Source: Deltaproteobacteria bacterium | GTDB taxonomy: Bacteria; Myxococcota_A; Polyangia; Polyangiales; Polyangiaceae | DNA length: 61,678 bases | Reading direction: 5' to 3' | Assembly: GCA_016875405.1 (NCBI GenBank) | Contig: VGRJ01000019.1 | Span: 1 to 61,678 of the forward strand | Shown here: piece by piece, positions 48,550 through 61,638 of the stretch | Numbering within the stretch: position 1 is the stretch's first letter | Layout of the letters: each line of letters opens with the position of its first letter | The notes under the pieces: model-generated | The model's input: only the letters and a program-made list of their open reading frames with translations | Database searches by the model: none | What the model was told of the DNA's origin: nothing | Made by a program: the position numbers and the translations under genes

Positions 48550-51198
48550 TCACTCGTCGAGCGCGCGAAGGCCGGCAGGGAGCTCGTCTCCGAAGAACGC
48601 GCCTTGGTCGGCAGCGCGGAGCGGGATCACGTCGTGGAGCGGGGCACGAAACGCCTCGTCGAGCCCGAGGGACGCGAGCTTGCGATCGACGAGCGCCCGC
48701 GTCCGCTCCGCGACGTCACGGTCACGGTCGCCGGTGAGCCGACACATCGAGACCGACGCGGCCGAAGCGGTTGGCAGCGCCTCCCACTTCTCGCGCACGA
48801 GGTGATCGAGCCACTTCTCGACGACCGCCGCCCTGACGACGTGGTGCGCGCTCGCATACGCGGGGAGGCGCCCTCCGACGCGGCCGAGCGCCGACCACAG
48901 GCGCGGGTCGCGCGTCGTCCAGGTGCGCTCGACGATGAAACCGCCGAGCTCCGCCCGTCGGGACGCGCCCGCGCGCTCGAGGCAGGCCGCGAGCTCGAGC
49001 ATCTCGGCGGACGCGTCGTTCCGGAATCCCTTGTCGCGCTTCAAGCGAGCCTCCGGTGGAGCGAGCTCCGGGTCGAGCACGTCGCGGAGCCTCCGTTGCG
49101 CCGCGTCGTCGAGGCCGGCGGCGATCCGCCGCCACGCGATCCAGAACTGTTGCCAGCTGCGCGGCTCGCCGTGCGCGAGGCGCTGCTCGAAGAGCCGAAA
49201 GAGCCCCGCGGCGCGCTCGGGATCGCGTGGCGCCCCCGCCCCCGGTCGCAGCGTGTAGCCCGCGAGCTGAAAAAACGCGCGCTCGTGCTCGACCGACTGA
49301 CGGCGCCCCTTGTGCACCTCGAAGAGCCGATCGAAGAGCGCGCGGCAGAGCTCGCCGTCCCAGGTCTCGCGCTTGCCGAGGAGCCGCTCGAGCTCGCGGA
49401 TGAGCTGCTTTGCGTCTCGCTCCGTGCCGCTCGCGCCCTTGCCGAACACCGCGGTCAGCAGAGCGCCCGCCAGCTCGGCGCGCCGGTCGCTCGCGCGCAC
49501 CTGGTCAGCCCGCTTCACGGTACCGCCGGACGCCGCATGGCGCAGCTCGAAGGACAGCTCGAAGCGACGACCATCCTTCGCGAGGCACGCGAGCTCGAGC
49601 GTCCCGACGGCCGAGAGGCGCACCTCGAGCTCGACGGTCACCGTACCCTCGCCCGGCAGCGTCGCGACGAGCGAGGGGAGCGACTCGAGCGCATCGACCG
49701 GCACAGCTTGACCTACGTCAACAACTACGTCGGCGCTCCAAAGCGCGAAGCGCACCGTACGACCGAGCACAAGCTCGAAGGCCGTCGGCAATCGGAACGA
49801 CGCGCCATCGTCTGCTCCGCGCGGCAGGACCCCGACCGCCTCGATCTCGCCGCCCGTCCCTGCCACGCCGACGAGGTAGCTTCGCGACGCACCCGCCCGG
49901 ACCCGTGCCCCGCGCCCCGCGAGCGCCAGCGAGTGCCTCACCGCGCCTCGAGCCACCGCCGTGTCGGGCCGCTCGAAGGCGAGGCTCGCGACCGGTTCCT
50001 CGGTCCACGAGCGCACGACCTCGACGAGGCGCTCGGCGAGTGCCGTCGCGTGGAAGACGCCACCGTTTAGGAGGACCGCGGTCGGCACGCCATGCCTACG
50101 GACGAACGCGGCGACGTGCCGCGTGATGGCGACGTCACGCTCGTAAGGGAGCCCGAAGGCCACCACGGCCGCACGCGCACGGATCGGCTCCGCGTCGAGC
50201 GGCACCCTCGGAAAGAACCCGTCGCAGAGGAGCGCCCGGACCTCGTCGCGAGGGAGCTCGACCGCGCGCGCCCCGCCGAGGAGCTTCGCGCCCGAGGCGA
50301 GGAGCGTCACGGTGGCGGTCTCGGGGGCGTCGTCTGCGAGGAGCCGCTCCTTTGCGCGTCGACACGCGGCGACGAGCTCGGCGAAGCGGCGCGCGGGGAG
50401 GCGCTCCTCGCCTTGCAGCCTGCGCTCGGAGAGGTACGCGAGCGTGAGGTCCATGTTGTCGCCGCCCAAGAGCAGGTGGCGACCGACGGCCATGCGCTCG
50501 ACCGCGAACGAGGCCCCGCTGCGCCGCACGCGCACGAGCGAGAGATCGGTGGTGCCGCCGCCGACGTCCACGACGAGCACGCGCCCCTCGTCGTGCCCCT
50601 TCGGGATGACCTCGTGGAGGCGCGCGCCGCCCTCGATCCAGTCGAGGAAAGCGGCCTGAGGCTCCTCGAGCAGGCTCGGCGAGAGGCCCGCGTCACGCGC
50701 CGCGCGAACCGTGAGCTCGCGCGCGACCGCATCGAACGAGGCTGGCACCGTGAGGACCACGCGCTGGTCGGCGAGCGGCGCTTCGGGGTGCTCGTCGTCC
50801 CAGGCGCGGCGCACGGCCTCGAGCACGAGGCGCTGCGCATCGATCGGTGAGAGGCGCGAGAGGCCCTCCTCGTCCTCATCGAGCTGCCAAGGGAGGATCG
50901 CCGCGGTCCGATCGACCTCGGCGTACGAGAGCCAGCTCTTGGCCGACGCGATCGAGCGCCCCGACGTCTCCGCCGCGCGCGTGCGCGCGAGCTCGCCGAC
51001 GAGCCAGCCATCGGAGAGGCGCTCGGGCCGCACCTCGCCCGCGACGGGCGAGTGGAGGACCGAGGGCAAGAGCGCGAGGCGATCCTCGACGTCGGGGCCG
51101 ACGAGCTGTCGGAGCGCGAAGCCGCGCACCTCGTCTCCCTCGGCGTAAGCGACCGCGACGTGGGTCGTCCCTAGATCGATGCCGACGTGGCGCTTCAC
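48550..51198 (-). CDS. Divergent Hsp70-family protein with a C-terminal extension (Hsp70 B)
   Basis: The product is 882 aa from a GTG start. The ATPase signatures are present: VGIDLGTTHVAVAY, VLTVPASFDAVARE, LLEEPQAAFLDW, VLVVDVGGGTTDLSLVRV and LLGGDNMDLTLAYL, with VLLNGGVFHA near the second phosphate site. A beta-rich part follows. The last 350 residues (for example LIRELERLLGKRETWDGELC and SVEHERAFFQLAGYTLRPG) form a helical domain that ordinary DnaK lacks; it matches my memory of the DUF3731-type Hsp70s. There is no DnaK C-terminal EEVD-like end. It is the last gene of the DUF2760 / Hsp70 A / Hsp70 B operon, 20 bp after Hsp70 A. Confidence 0.85.
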   Translation of the reverse strand: MKRHVGIDLGTTHVAVAYAEGDEVRGFALRQLVGPDVEDRLALLPSVLHSPVAGEVRPERLSDGWLVGELARTRAAETSGRSIASAKSWLSYAEVDRTAAILPWQLDEDEEGLSRLSPIDAQRLVLEAVRRAWDDEHPEAPLADQRVVLTVPASFDAVARELTVRAARDAGLSPSLLEEPQAAFLDWIEGGARLHEVIPKGHDEGRVLVVDVGGGTTDLSLVRVRRSGASFAVERMAVGRHLLLGGDNMDLTLAYLSERRLQGEERLPARRFAELVAACRRAKERLLADDAPETATVTLLASGAKLLGGARAVELPRDEVRALLCDGFFPRVPLDAEPIRARAAVVAFGLPYERDVAITRHVAAFVRRHGVPTAVLLNGGVFHATALAERLVEVVRSWTEEPVASLAFERPDTAVARGAVRHSLALAGRGARVRAGASRSYLVGVAGTGGEIEAVGVLPRGADDGASFRLPTAFELVLGRTVRFALWSADVVVDVGQAVPVDALESLPSLVATLPGEGTVTVELEVRLSAVGTLELACLAKDGRRFELSFELRHAASGGTVKRADQVRASDRRAELAGALLTAVFGKGASGTERDAKQLIRELERLLGKRETWDGELCRALFDRLFEVHKGRRQSVEHERAFFQLAGYTLRPGAGAPRDPERAAGLFRLFEQRLAHGEPRSWQQFWIAWRRIAAGLDDAAQRRLRDVLDPELAPPEARLKRDKGFRNDASAEMLELAACLERAGASRRAELGGFIVERTWTTRDPRLWSALGRVGGRLPAYASAHHVVRAAVVEKWLDHLVREKWEALPTASAASVSMCRLTGDRDRDVAERTRALVDRKLASLGLDEAFRAPLHDVIPLRAADQGAFFGDELPAGLRALDE

Positions 51199-51218
51199 GA
51201 GCCGTTGACCCCTTACGC

Positions 51219-53017
<1,799 letters not shown>

Positions 53018-53021
<4 letters not shown>

Positions 53022-53587
53022 AGCTCGACCTCCGCAGGGGCGACGATGGTCGCGTCGTGTCCGTCGAGCGGGCGCGGCAGGCGCAGGTCGCGGACGCGCC
53101 AGCCCGCGTGGCGCAGCGTGCCTTTGTAGGGCGGCCTCGTCGCGACCTTGCCGGTGAGCTTCACCGCTGCCGGCTCGTAGCCCTCCTCGAGCGTGACGCG
53201 GCTCTCCTCGGCCTCGCTCCTCAAGGGCGCGACGGTCGCGTGACCGCGGAGCGCCTTTCGGCAGCCCTCGTGCACGAGCCGTGCAGCCGCGCCGACGTCG
53301 GCGTCGGAGAACGAGGTCACGTCTTGCTCGAGGAAGTCGACGAGCCTGCCCTCGCGCTGAAAGAGCGCGAGGAGGGCGAGCCCACCTCCGGTCGCGAGCG
53401 TCTGCTCGTCCACGACCGGGGCCGCCACGGTCGGCGGCGTGGGCGGAGGAGCCGACGGCGCGGGCGACTCGCCGACCTCCTCGAGCCGAGCGAGGCGCGC
53501 GGCGAAGGCGGCGTCGACGAGCAGCCGGAAGAACGTCGCGAAGGCGATTGCGAGGCGCGCGAAAAAGCCAGGTCGAGCGTCGGTCAC
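53018..53587 (-). CDS. DUF2760-like protein of the Hsp70 operon
   Basis: The product is 189 aa from a GTG. The N-terminus has an amphipathic or membrane-touching helix (FFARLAIAFATFFRLLVDA), then a Pro/Ala linker (about 42-60) and a C-terminal domain with ALLALFQREGRLVDFLEQD, FSDADVGAAARLVHEGCRKA and GTLRHAGWRVRDLRLP. The second part matches my recollection of DUF2760, a family found next to Hsp70 genes and without a known function. It leads the operon and overlaps Hsp70 A by 4 nt. A role as adaptor that brings the Hsp70 pair to a membrane or client is an inference. Confidence 0.78.
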
Positions 53588-53715
53588 GTGGTGCGTCTAC
53601 ACCATCCGCGCCGGCCGGGCACGACGGTCGTGGCAGGGCCCGGCCGGCTCGCGGCGACGCGGCGACTCGCCGTCTCTTGCCGCGCGGCAGCTTCTTGCCT
53701 AACCTACGTTCCCCG

Positions 53716-54273
53716 ATGGCCAGCAAACCGTCCGTCATCAATTGCCCGTCCTGCGGCGCGAAGAACCCCAGCGACGCGCTGCGCTGCGGCTCCTGCGGCT
53801 CCACCCTCGAGGAGCTCGCGCCCGTCGTCGATGAGACGCGCGAGCGCGAGCGCCGCTATCAGCAAGAGGGCTTCAGCGCGAGCTGGGCGGGGATTTCCCT
53901 CGGCGTCCAAGCAGTCTTGACCGGCGTCATTCTGGTCGCGCTGCCGCGAGTGGTCGGCGCCCTCGACTTCGAGGGCTACAACGGCATGACGCTGGTGATC
54001 CCGATCTGGTTCTGCGGCGGGATGCTGGTCGGGATGATCTCGCCCGGAAAGACGTTCGTCGAGCCGGTGTTCGCCGCGCTCGTCGTCGCGCTGCCGACCG
54101 TGTTCTTCCTCTACAACGGCCTCTTCGGCACGATTGGCGCGGGGCAGACCGTGCGCACGATGCCCATCTTCATGTACGTGATCATGGCGATGATCGGCTG
54201 CATGTTCTCGCTCGTCGGCTCGTACGTCGGCGAGCGCATCCAGCTCGGCGCGCCCCCCAAACCTCAAGACTGA
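53716..54273 (+). CDS. Zinc-ribbon membrane protein
   Basis: The product is 185 aa. A zinc ribbon opens it (INCPSCGAKNPSDALRCGSCG, two C-x-x-C knuckles), then a linker with charged residues, and four hydrophobic spans follow: SLGVQAVLTGVILVALPRVV, TLVIPIWFCGGMLVGMI, PVFAALVVALPTVFFLYNGL and IFMYVIMAMIGCMFSLVGSY. No enzyme signature is visible. Such zinc-ribbon plus membrane proteins are widespread and largely uncharacterised. It precedes a small lipoprotein gene and ffh, which may be a chance order or an operon of membrane-protein biogenesis. Confidence 0.82.
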   Translation: MASKPSVINCPSCGAKNPSDALRCGSCGSTLEELAPVVDETRERERRYQQEGFSASWAGISLGVQAVLTGVILVALPRVVGALDFEGYNGMTLVIPIWFCGGMLVGMISPGKTFVEPVFAALVVALPTVFFLYNGLFGTIGAGQTVRTMPIFMYVIMAMIGCMFSLVGSYVGERIQLGAPPKPQD

Positions 54274-54341
54274 CGCGCCTGCGGCTCGGCACTGCCCCCG
54301 CGCTCCTCTCCTTTGTGGCGCGCGCACCGAACGCTCTCAGG

Positions 54342-54719
54342 ATGGCCTCGCCCCCCCGCCTCGCGCTCGCCGCGACGCTCGCCCTCGTCGCGTGCGGTCG
54401 GGAGGAGCGGCGCGAGCTCGAGCGCACCCTCGCGTCGGTCGAGCGGCTCCGCGACGCCGACGGCCCGGCGCGCCCGGCGGCGCTCGAGGCCCTCGACGCG
54501 CTGACGACCTCGCTGCCCGAGGCCGCGCGCGCGCGCACCGCGTGCCTCGATGCCTACCGCGCGCTCGACGCGACGAACCGCCTCGTCGCGGACGCCAAGG
54601 GGCCGCCCATCGATCGGGGGAAGCTCGACGCGGCCGAGCGCTCGCTCCGCGAGGCGCGGACCGGGCTCGAGTCGTGCCAGGCGGCGACGACCGCCCTCCG
54701 CCGTCGGTTCGAGCGCTGA
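54342..54719 (+). CDS. Small helical lipoprotein
   Basis: The product is 125 aa. The signal MASPPRLALAATLALVAC gives a lipobox LVAC. The rest is mostly helical and charged (RREELERTLASVERLRDAD-like heptads, then SLPEAARARTACLDAYRALDA and KLDAAERSLREARTGLESC), with two further Cys that may bridge helices. A coiled-coil rod anchored in the membrane is likely. A GTG at 54315 is in frame, but the signal peptide favours 54342. The gene is 50 bp before ffh. I do not recognise the family. Confidence 0.7.
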   Translation: MASPPRLALAATLALVACGREERRELERTLASVERLRDADGPARPAALEALDALTTSLPEAARARTACLDAYRALDATNRLVADAKGPPIDRGKLDAAERSLREARTGLESCQAATTALRRRFER

Positions 54720-54769
54720 GCGCGCGATCGCGCCCCGGGCGCCGCGTCGTGCTATGAGGGCCGACGGTC

Positions 54770-56464
54770 ATGTTCGAGACGATTTCGAAGGGGTTTCGCC
54801 AGGCTCGCAACCGGCTCGCCGGGTTGACCGAGCTCAACGATCAGAACATCGAGCCGGCGCTGCGCGAGGTGCGGCTCAGCCTGCTCGAGGCGGACGTCGA
54901 GCTCGGGGTCGCGAAGGCGTTCCTCGCCCGAGTCAAGGCGAAGGCGGTCGGGCAGACCCTCGAGACGCGCGTGAAGCACGGCGGCTCGACGCACGAGGTC
55001 GGCGCGGGGGAGCGCTTCATCAAGATCTGCCACGACGAGCTCGTCGAGCTGATGGCGCACGAGGGCGAGCCCGTCGTGTGGGCCGAGCGCGGCCCCACCA
55101 AGGTCGTGATGATCGGTCTGCAAGGCTCGGGCAAGACGACGACCTCCGCGAAGCTCGCGCGCTTCCTGCGCGAGGAAGAAGAGTGCAAGCCGCTCCTCGT
55201 CGCGGCCGACATGCAGCGCCCCGCCGCGGTCGAGCAGCTCCAGATCCTCGGCAAGCAGCTCGACGTCCCGGTCTTCAACATCCCCGGCGCGACCCCGGTC
55301 GCGATCTGCGCGGCCGCCGAGGCCGAGGCGAAGCGGCTCGGCTGCGATCTCATCCTCTACGACACCGCGGGTCGGCTCTCGATCGACGAGACGCTGATGA
55401 CCGAGCTCGACGCGGTGAAGTCGGCTGTCTCGCCGCAGAACATCTTCCTCGTCGTCGACGCGATGATCGGCCAGGACGCCGTCCAGACCGCGCGCAATTT
55501 CCACGAGCGGCTGGGCATCACCGGCGTCATCCTCACGAAGCTCGACGGCGACGCGCGCGGCGGCGCGGCCCTCAGCGTGAAGGAGGTCACCCAGGCGCCG
55601 ATCCTCTACTGCGGCGTCGGCGAGACGACCGACAAATTCGAGGAGTTCCGCCCCGACGGCATGGCGAGCCGCATCCTCGGCATGGGCGACGTCGTCGGCC
55701 TGATGCAGGACTTCGAGCGCGTCGTCGACGAGAAGAAGGCCGAGAAGGATGCCGCGCGCATGCTGAGCGGCGAGTTCACGCTCGACGATTTCCTTGAGCA
55801 GATCGCGATGATCCAACAAATGGGTTCGCTGCGCGATCTGGTAGACAAGCTCCCGCTCGGCGGCCTGCTCCCCGGCGGGCTGCCCGAGGGCGTCAACCTC
55901 GACGACAAGGAGCTCGTCCGGATCCGCGCCGTGATTCAGTCGATGACCAAGGCCGAGCGCGTCGACCCTTACGTGCTCATCCGCGAGCCAGGCCGCGCGA
56001 AGCGCATCGCGAAGGGCAGCGCCACGAACGAGCAGCAGGTGACTGCGGTGGTGCAGCAGTTCCTGATGATGAAGCAGATGATGAGCGCGATGGGCGGCGG
56101 CGGCGGCCTGCTCGGGAACCTCCCGGGCATGAAGGGCCTCGCCAGCATGCGCAAAATGAAGCAGCTCATGAAGAAGGGCGGCGGCCTCCCGGGGATGCCG
56201 GGAATGGGCGGCTTCCCCGGGATGCCGGGAATGCCGGGAATGGGCGGGATGCCGGGGATGCCGGGAATGGGCGGCTTCCCCGGGATGCCGGGAATGGGAG
56301 GCTTCCCCGGGATGCCGGGAATGGGAGGCTTCCCCGGGATGCCGGGAATGGCAGGAGGCGCGCGGCAGGAGGCCCCGAAGGCCCCGCTCACGCCGTCCGA
56401 GCGCAACGCCAAGAAGGCCGACCGCAAGCGCCAGAAGGACGCGCGCAAGAAGGGCCGCCGCTAG
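54770..56464 (+). CDS. ffh: Signal recognition particle protein Ffh/SRP54 with a Pro-Gly-Met repeat tail
   Basis: The product is 564 aa, longer than the usual 450. N domain (1-85), then GTPase with [15 protein letters not shown] (P-loop, from 116), [13 protein letters not shown] and [13 protein letters not shown]. The M domain has [33 protein letters not shown] and [16 protein letters not shown], the RNA-binding helix region. The surplus length is a tail (about 474-530) of Pro-Gly-Met-Pro-Gly-Met-Gly-Gly units followed by a Lys/Arg-rich end. Ffh binds signal sequences and 4.5S RNA to target nascent chains to the membrane; the Met-rich M domain makes the signal-sequence groove, so extra Met could enlarge it. 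Start at 54770 gives [11 protein letters not shown], typical for the family. Confidence 0.95.
   Translation: MFETISKGFRQARNRLAGLTELNDQNIEPALREVRLSLLEADVELGVAKAFLARVKAKAVGQTLETRVKHGGSTHEVGAGERFIKICHDELVELMAHEGEPVVWAERGPTKVVMIGLQGSGKTTTSAKLARFLREEEECKPLLVAADMQRPAAVEQLQILGKQLDVPVFNIPGATPVAICAAAEAEAKRLGCDLILYDTAGRLSIDETLMTELDAVKSAVSPQNIFLVVDAMIGQDAVQTARNFHERLGITGVILTKLDGDARGGAALSVKEVTQAPILYCGVGETTDKFEEFRPDGMASRILGMGDVVGLMQDFERVVDEKKAEKDAARMLSGEFTLDDFLEQIAMIQQMGSLRDLVDKLPLGGLLPGGLPEGVNLDDKELVRIRAVIQSMTKAERVDPYVLIREPGRAKRIAKGSATNEQQVTAVVQQFLMMKQMMSAMGGGGGLLGNLPGMKGLASMRKMKQLMKKGGGLPGMPGMGGFPGMPGMPGMGGMPGMPGMGGFPGMPGMGGFPGMPGMGGFPGMPGMAGGARQEAPKAPLTPSERNAKKADRKRQKDARKKGRR
56186..56350 (+). repeat. 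In-frame tandem repeat encoding Pro-Gly-Met units in ffh
   Basis: About five near-identical units of the form GGCTTCCCCGGGATGCCG plus GGAATGGG run in frame inside the ffh tail. The codon-level identity is high, implying recent copy-number change by slippage, and copy number may vary between strains. No effect on frame is expected because units are multiples of three. Confidence 0.88.
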
Positions 56465-56506
56465 TCGCTCGCGCGACGCGAGGCTCCTCCCCCACGTGAC
56501 GACACC

Positions 56507-57328
56507 GTGAAGGTCCACCACCTCGACTGCTGCACGATGCACCCGCTCGGCGGGCGCCTCGTCTCGGGGCGCGGCTCGATCTTCGACCGCTGCAAGCTCG
56601 TGTCGCACGTCGTCCTGCTCGAGTCGTCCGAGGGCCTCGTCCTCGTCGACACGGGCATCGGCACCGCCGACGTCGCCGACCCCGAGCGACGCCTCGGCAA
56701 GGCGTTCCTCACCGCCGCCAAGCCCGAGCTCGACCCCGGGCGCACCGCCCTGCGGCAGCTCGAGCGGCTTGGCTTCCGCGCGAGCGACGTGCGCCACGTC
56801 GTCCTCACCCACCTTGATTTGGATCATGCGGGTGGGCTTGCGGATTTTCCGCACGCCAAGGTGCACGTCTTCCGCGCCGAGCACGAGGCCGCGACGAGCC
56901 GCGTGACGCGTCAGGAGGCGCAGCGCTACCGGCCGATCCAGTGGGCCCACGGCGTCGACTGGGTGCTGCACGATGTCGCGGGCGGCGAGCGCTTCTTCGG
57001 GTTCGAGCGCGTGCGCGCGATCGTCGAGCCCGAGATCTTGCTCTTGCCGGCGCACGGCCACTCGCGCGGACACGCCGTGGTCGCGATCGCGCATGAGGAC
57101 GGCTGGCTCGTACACGCAGGCGACGCGTACTTTCACCACGACGAGGTCGCCGACCCGCCGAGCTGCCCCGCCGGGCTCGCGCTGTTCCAGCGGCTCGTGG
57201 CCCACGACGACGCGGCGCGGCTCGCGAACCAGACGCGCCTCCGCGAGCTCAAGCGCGAAGCGGGCGGGCGGGTGCGGGTGTTCTCCGCGCACGACGAAGA
57301 AGAGCTGGCCGCGTTCACGGGCGGCTGA
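56507..57328 (+). CDS. Metallo-beta-lactamase-fold hydrolase (lactonase-like)
   Basis: The product is 273 aa from a GTG. The metal-binding motif is HLDLDHAGG (H-x-D-x-D-H), a variant of the family's H-x-H-x-D-H, with later ligands in HGHSRGHAVV and VHAGDAY. The early segment SHVVLLESSEGLVLVDTGIG is typical. The dimetal pattern and length resemble acyl-homoserine-lactone lactonases and related hydrolases of the AttM/AiiA branch, but the first His position is Asp in the middle of the motif, so the reaction is open. It has no signal peptide. It lies 42 bp after ffh and 73 bp before a lipoprotein gene. Confidence 0.85.
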   Translation: MKVHHLDCCTMHPLGGRLVSGRGSIFDRCKLVSHVVLLESSEGLVLVDTGIGTADVADPERRLGKAFLTAAKPELDPGRTALRQLERLGFRASDVRHVVLTHLDLDHAGGLADFPHAKVHVFRAEHEAATSRVTRQEAQRYRPIQWAHGVDWVLHDVAGGERFFGFERVRAIVEPEILLLPAHGHSRGHAVVAIAHEDGWLVHAGDAYFHHDEVADPPSCPAGLALFQRLVAHDDAARLANQTRLRELKREAGGRVRVFSAHDEEELAAFTGG

Positions 57329-57401
57329 GAGCGGCGGGCGCGCCGGCGTGACCTCTCGATGGCGCTCGCGCCACGGGCGAGGCTGCGGTAGGGCTGACGC
57401 C

Positions 57402-57806
57402 ATGAACTCGCGTCGTCTTTCCAAGCTCGCTCACCTAACTCAGGGGGTCGCGCTCGTCGGCCTCGGCACCGCGCTCGTCGCCTGCGCAAAGGACTCGCAG
57501 AACCAGGGCCCTGTCGAGCCCGTCCACACCAACGCACCAGGCGCGCACGACGGTGACCACGACGGTGACCACGACGGTGACCACCACGGCGACCACCACG
57601 GCGAGCACGCTCACCGCCACGACGCGGACCACGCCGCCCCGAGCGCCACCGCCGCCGCCACCGCGGCGCCGACCGCCGAGTCGGCCGCGGTGCCGACCGC
57701 CGCACCGAGCGCAGCCCCCTCTGCCGCTCCCGTCGAGCCGGTGAGGGTCAACGCGCCCGCGCCGGTCGCGCCGAAGAAGACCAACGCGCCGGCTACGAAG
57801 CGCTGA
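57402..57806 (+). CDS. His/Asp-rich metal-binding lipoprotein
   Basis: The product is 134 aa. The ATG at 57402 opens a signal peptide with lipobox LVAC near residue 27. Residues about 49-78 consist of repeated His-Asp-Gly-Asp and His-His-Gly-Asp units with over ten His, a strong candidate metal buffer for zinc, nickel or copper. The rest is an Ala/Pro/Thr linker with two copies of a VEPV-x-x-NAP motif. Similar low-complexity His-rich lipoproteins are poorly conserved, so it is easily missed. It lies 7 bp before the ferritin-like gene, suggesting a shared metal-related role. Confidence 0.75.
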   Translation: MNSRRLSKLAHLTQGVALVGLGTALVACAKDSQNQGPVEPVHTNAPGAHDGDHDGDHDGDHHGDHHGEHAHRHDADHAAPSATAAATAAPTAESAAVPTAAPSAAPSAAPVEPVRVNAPAPVAPKKTNAPATKR

Positions 57807-57813
57807 GCGCCCG

Positions 57814-58665
57814 GTGTTTCCGCTCTTGCGCGTGAGCGGGCCGGCCCTCGGCCTGACCCGCGAGCACGACCTCATCGCCGCACCGCGCAAGGGCCGCGTC
57901 GACTGGGAAGCGTTCGAGCGCAGCGCCTACCCGGAGGCGGCGCTGGCCTCCGCCATCGTCGTCTGGCGCGAGCGAGCGGTCGAGGAGCTCTACTCCCTCG
58001 CGCTCTTCACCGAGCTCGCGTCGCACCTGCAGGCGCTCGGCGCGCCGCTCGACTGGTCGGGCGCCTTCGCGCGCATGATCGCGGACGAGGTGCGCCACAC
58101 CGATCTCTGCCTGCGCATGGCGGCCGCCCTCGGCGACACCGCGCCACCACCGTCGATCGACGAGCGCGAGCTGCACCTGCAAGGAGCCGCGCCCTCGCGA
58201 GCGCGCGTGCGCGAGACGGTGGTCGCGGCGTTCTGCGTGGGCGAGACGCTGAGCGGGCGGATGTTCAAGGGCGCGCGCAGGGCCACCGACGTGCCGCTCG
58301 CCGCCGACGTGGTAACGGCGATCCTCGTCGACGAGGCCTTCCACACCGAGGCCGGCTGGGAGCTCGGCGCGCTCCTCATGCGGCCCGACGGGCCGACGTT
58401 CGAGGCCGAGCGCGATGCCCTCGCGGCCCGCCTGCCCGGGCTCTTTGGCCACTACGCGACGCTGTGCCTCGCGCGCGACGGGCGCGCCCACGCCTTCCGC
58501 GAGCCCGAGCGCGACCCCGGCCCCAACTTCGGCACCCTGAGCCGTGCCGGCTACGCGCGCGCCTTCTTCGAGGGCATGGAGGCCGACGTGGTGCCGGGCC
58601 TCGTAGCGATTGGCCTCCCCGAGGCCGAGGCCGCGTACGCCGAGCTGCTCGTCACGCTGGCGTGA
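57814..58665 (+). CDS. Ferritin-like (di-iron) protein
   Basis: The product is 283 aa from a GTG start. It is helical, with the paired Glu/His ligands of a ferritin-like di-iron centre: AVEELYSLALFTELASH, ADEVRHTDLCLRM, then FCVGETLSGRMF and VDEAFHTEAGWELG, each with the E-x-x-H spacing of rubrerythrin or di-iron oxidase families. The C-terminal 60 residues (PNFGTLSRAGYARAFFEGME) are less ordered. There is no signal peptide. Substrate oxidation or oxygen/peroxide protection are both possible. The gene is tightly linked to the His-rich lipoprotein upstream. Confidence 0.82.
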   Translation: MFPLLRVSGPALGLTREHDLIAAPRKGRVDWEAFERSAYPEAALASAIVVWRERAVEELYSLALFTELASHLQALGAPLDWSGAFARMIADEVRHTDLCLRMAAALGDTAPPPSIDERELHLQGAAPSRARVRETVVAAFCVGETLSGRMFKGARRATDVPLAADVVTAILVDEAFHTEAGWELGALLMRPDGPTFEAERDALAARLPGLFGHYATLCLARDGRAHAFREPERDPGPNFGTLSRAGYARAFFEGMEADVVPGLVAIGLPEAEAAYAELLVTLA

Positions 58666-58694
58666 GGGGGCGTTTGCGCGGTCATCCGCTCCGA

Positions 58695-58707
58695 ATGGTC
58701 CGACCAT
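58695..58707. other. Perfect short palindrome in a convergent gap
   Basis: ATGGTC and GACCAT flank a central C. It is the only perfect palindrome I noticed in the 204-bp gap between two convergent genes, which otherwise holds GC-rich sequence without coding potential. It could be a terminator arm or a protein-binding site; no promoter is expected here. Confidence 0.35.
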
Positions 58708-58869
58708 CCGGTCGCGGCTCGCCTGGGTCGGGTCGCGAGTGGATGGCGCGCGGCGAGCGGGCCGCGGCGCGAACTCCTGCGGCTCGCGCTCAGCGGCGCG
58801 GAGCTTGCGGCGAGCTCCTCCTCGCCCGTGCTCCGTAACGGTCGGCGCTCGGCTCGGAGCGGCGCGCGC

Positions 58870-61251
<2,382 letters not shown>

Positions 61252-61320
61252 GGCCGGTGGTCGGGGGGCACACCCCGACATCAGGAGCGCTACCCCAACC
61301 ATGCCCCTAAGCAAACTGTG

Positions 61321-61420
61321 CCGAGCGGCCCCGCGATGGCGAGGAGCGTCCGCGGCCTAGGCGTGCAACGAGGAGGCCGCGCAACGTGCTCGAAGCACGT
61401 GAGCGGCTGACGAGGCAGCG
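61321..61420 (+). repeat. Structured repeat unit C, lacking the first box arm
   Basis: The unit starts at CCGAGCGGCC and keeps the spacer GCGATGGCGAGGAGCG of unit A. Its hairpin at 61385-61399 reads CGTGCT, CGA, AGCACG and is followed by TGAGC, at the same place as in unit A but with paired changes in the stem. The next box starts exactly 125 bp after the equivalent base. Confidence 0.82.
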
Positions 61421-61456
61421 CAACACCGGCCGCGGCGCTCCCGCGCCGAGCGGCCA
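61421..61456 (+). repeat. Structured repeat unit D, box only
   Basis: The sequence from CAACACCGGCC to GAGCGGCCA matches unit A base for base except at the end. It carries the nested hairpin GGCCGC/GCGGCC and GGCGC/GCGCC. The usual spacer is absent and is replaced by the long hairpin at 61457. Confidence 0.82.
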
Positions 61457-61492
61457 CGTCGCGCACGGGTCGTTCATTTGACCCGCGCGACG
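61457..61492. terminator. Long GC hairpin after repeat unit D
   Basis: CGTCGCGC pairs with GCGCGACG and GGGTC pairs with GACCC, 13 bp in all, with an AC bulge and an 8-nt loop of GTTCATTT. It stands where the variable hairpin stands in the other units. No T-tract follows. It may be part of the repeat family or a terminator. Confidence 0.6.
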
Positions 61493-61610
61493 GGCCGGGC
61501 GGGATGACGATGGGTGGGATGAGGACCGGCAGGACGGCGGTGGGCGGGCGAGCGCGGCGCTGGACGGGCCCGCGGAGAAATGATTCTGACGACGGAGGTT
61601 GCGTGGTCAG

Positions 61611-61638
61611 TTGCTTTGTATTATTATTGCCGTATCAG
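61611..61638 (+). promoter_or_regulatory. AT-rich promoter-like site
   Basis: TTGCTT at 61611-61616 and TATCAG at 61633-61638 are spaced by 16 bp in an island with TATTATTATT, the only markedly AT-rich stretch in the window. It would drive rightward transcription out of the window. The -10 match is partial. Confidence 0.4.

Noticed and set aside
56186-56350. CRISPR-like array
   Set aside because: The repeats are in frame, contiguous without spacers, and encode the Pro-Gly-Met tail of Ffh.
54752-57424. 890-codon open frame on the minus strand across ffh and the MBL gene
   Set aside because: The repeated Ser-Arg-His-Pro segment is the antisense of the Pro-Gly-Met repeat, and the rest is Arg/His-rich low complexity typical of antisense frames in GC-rich DNA.
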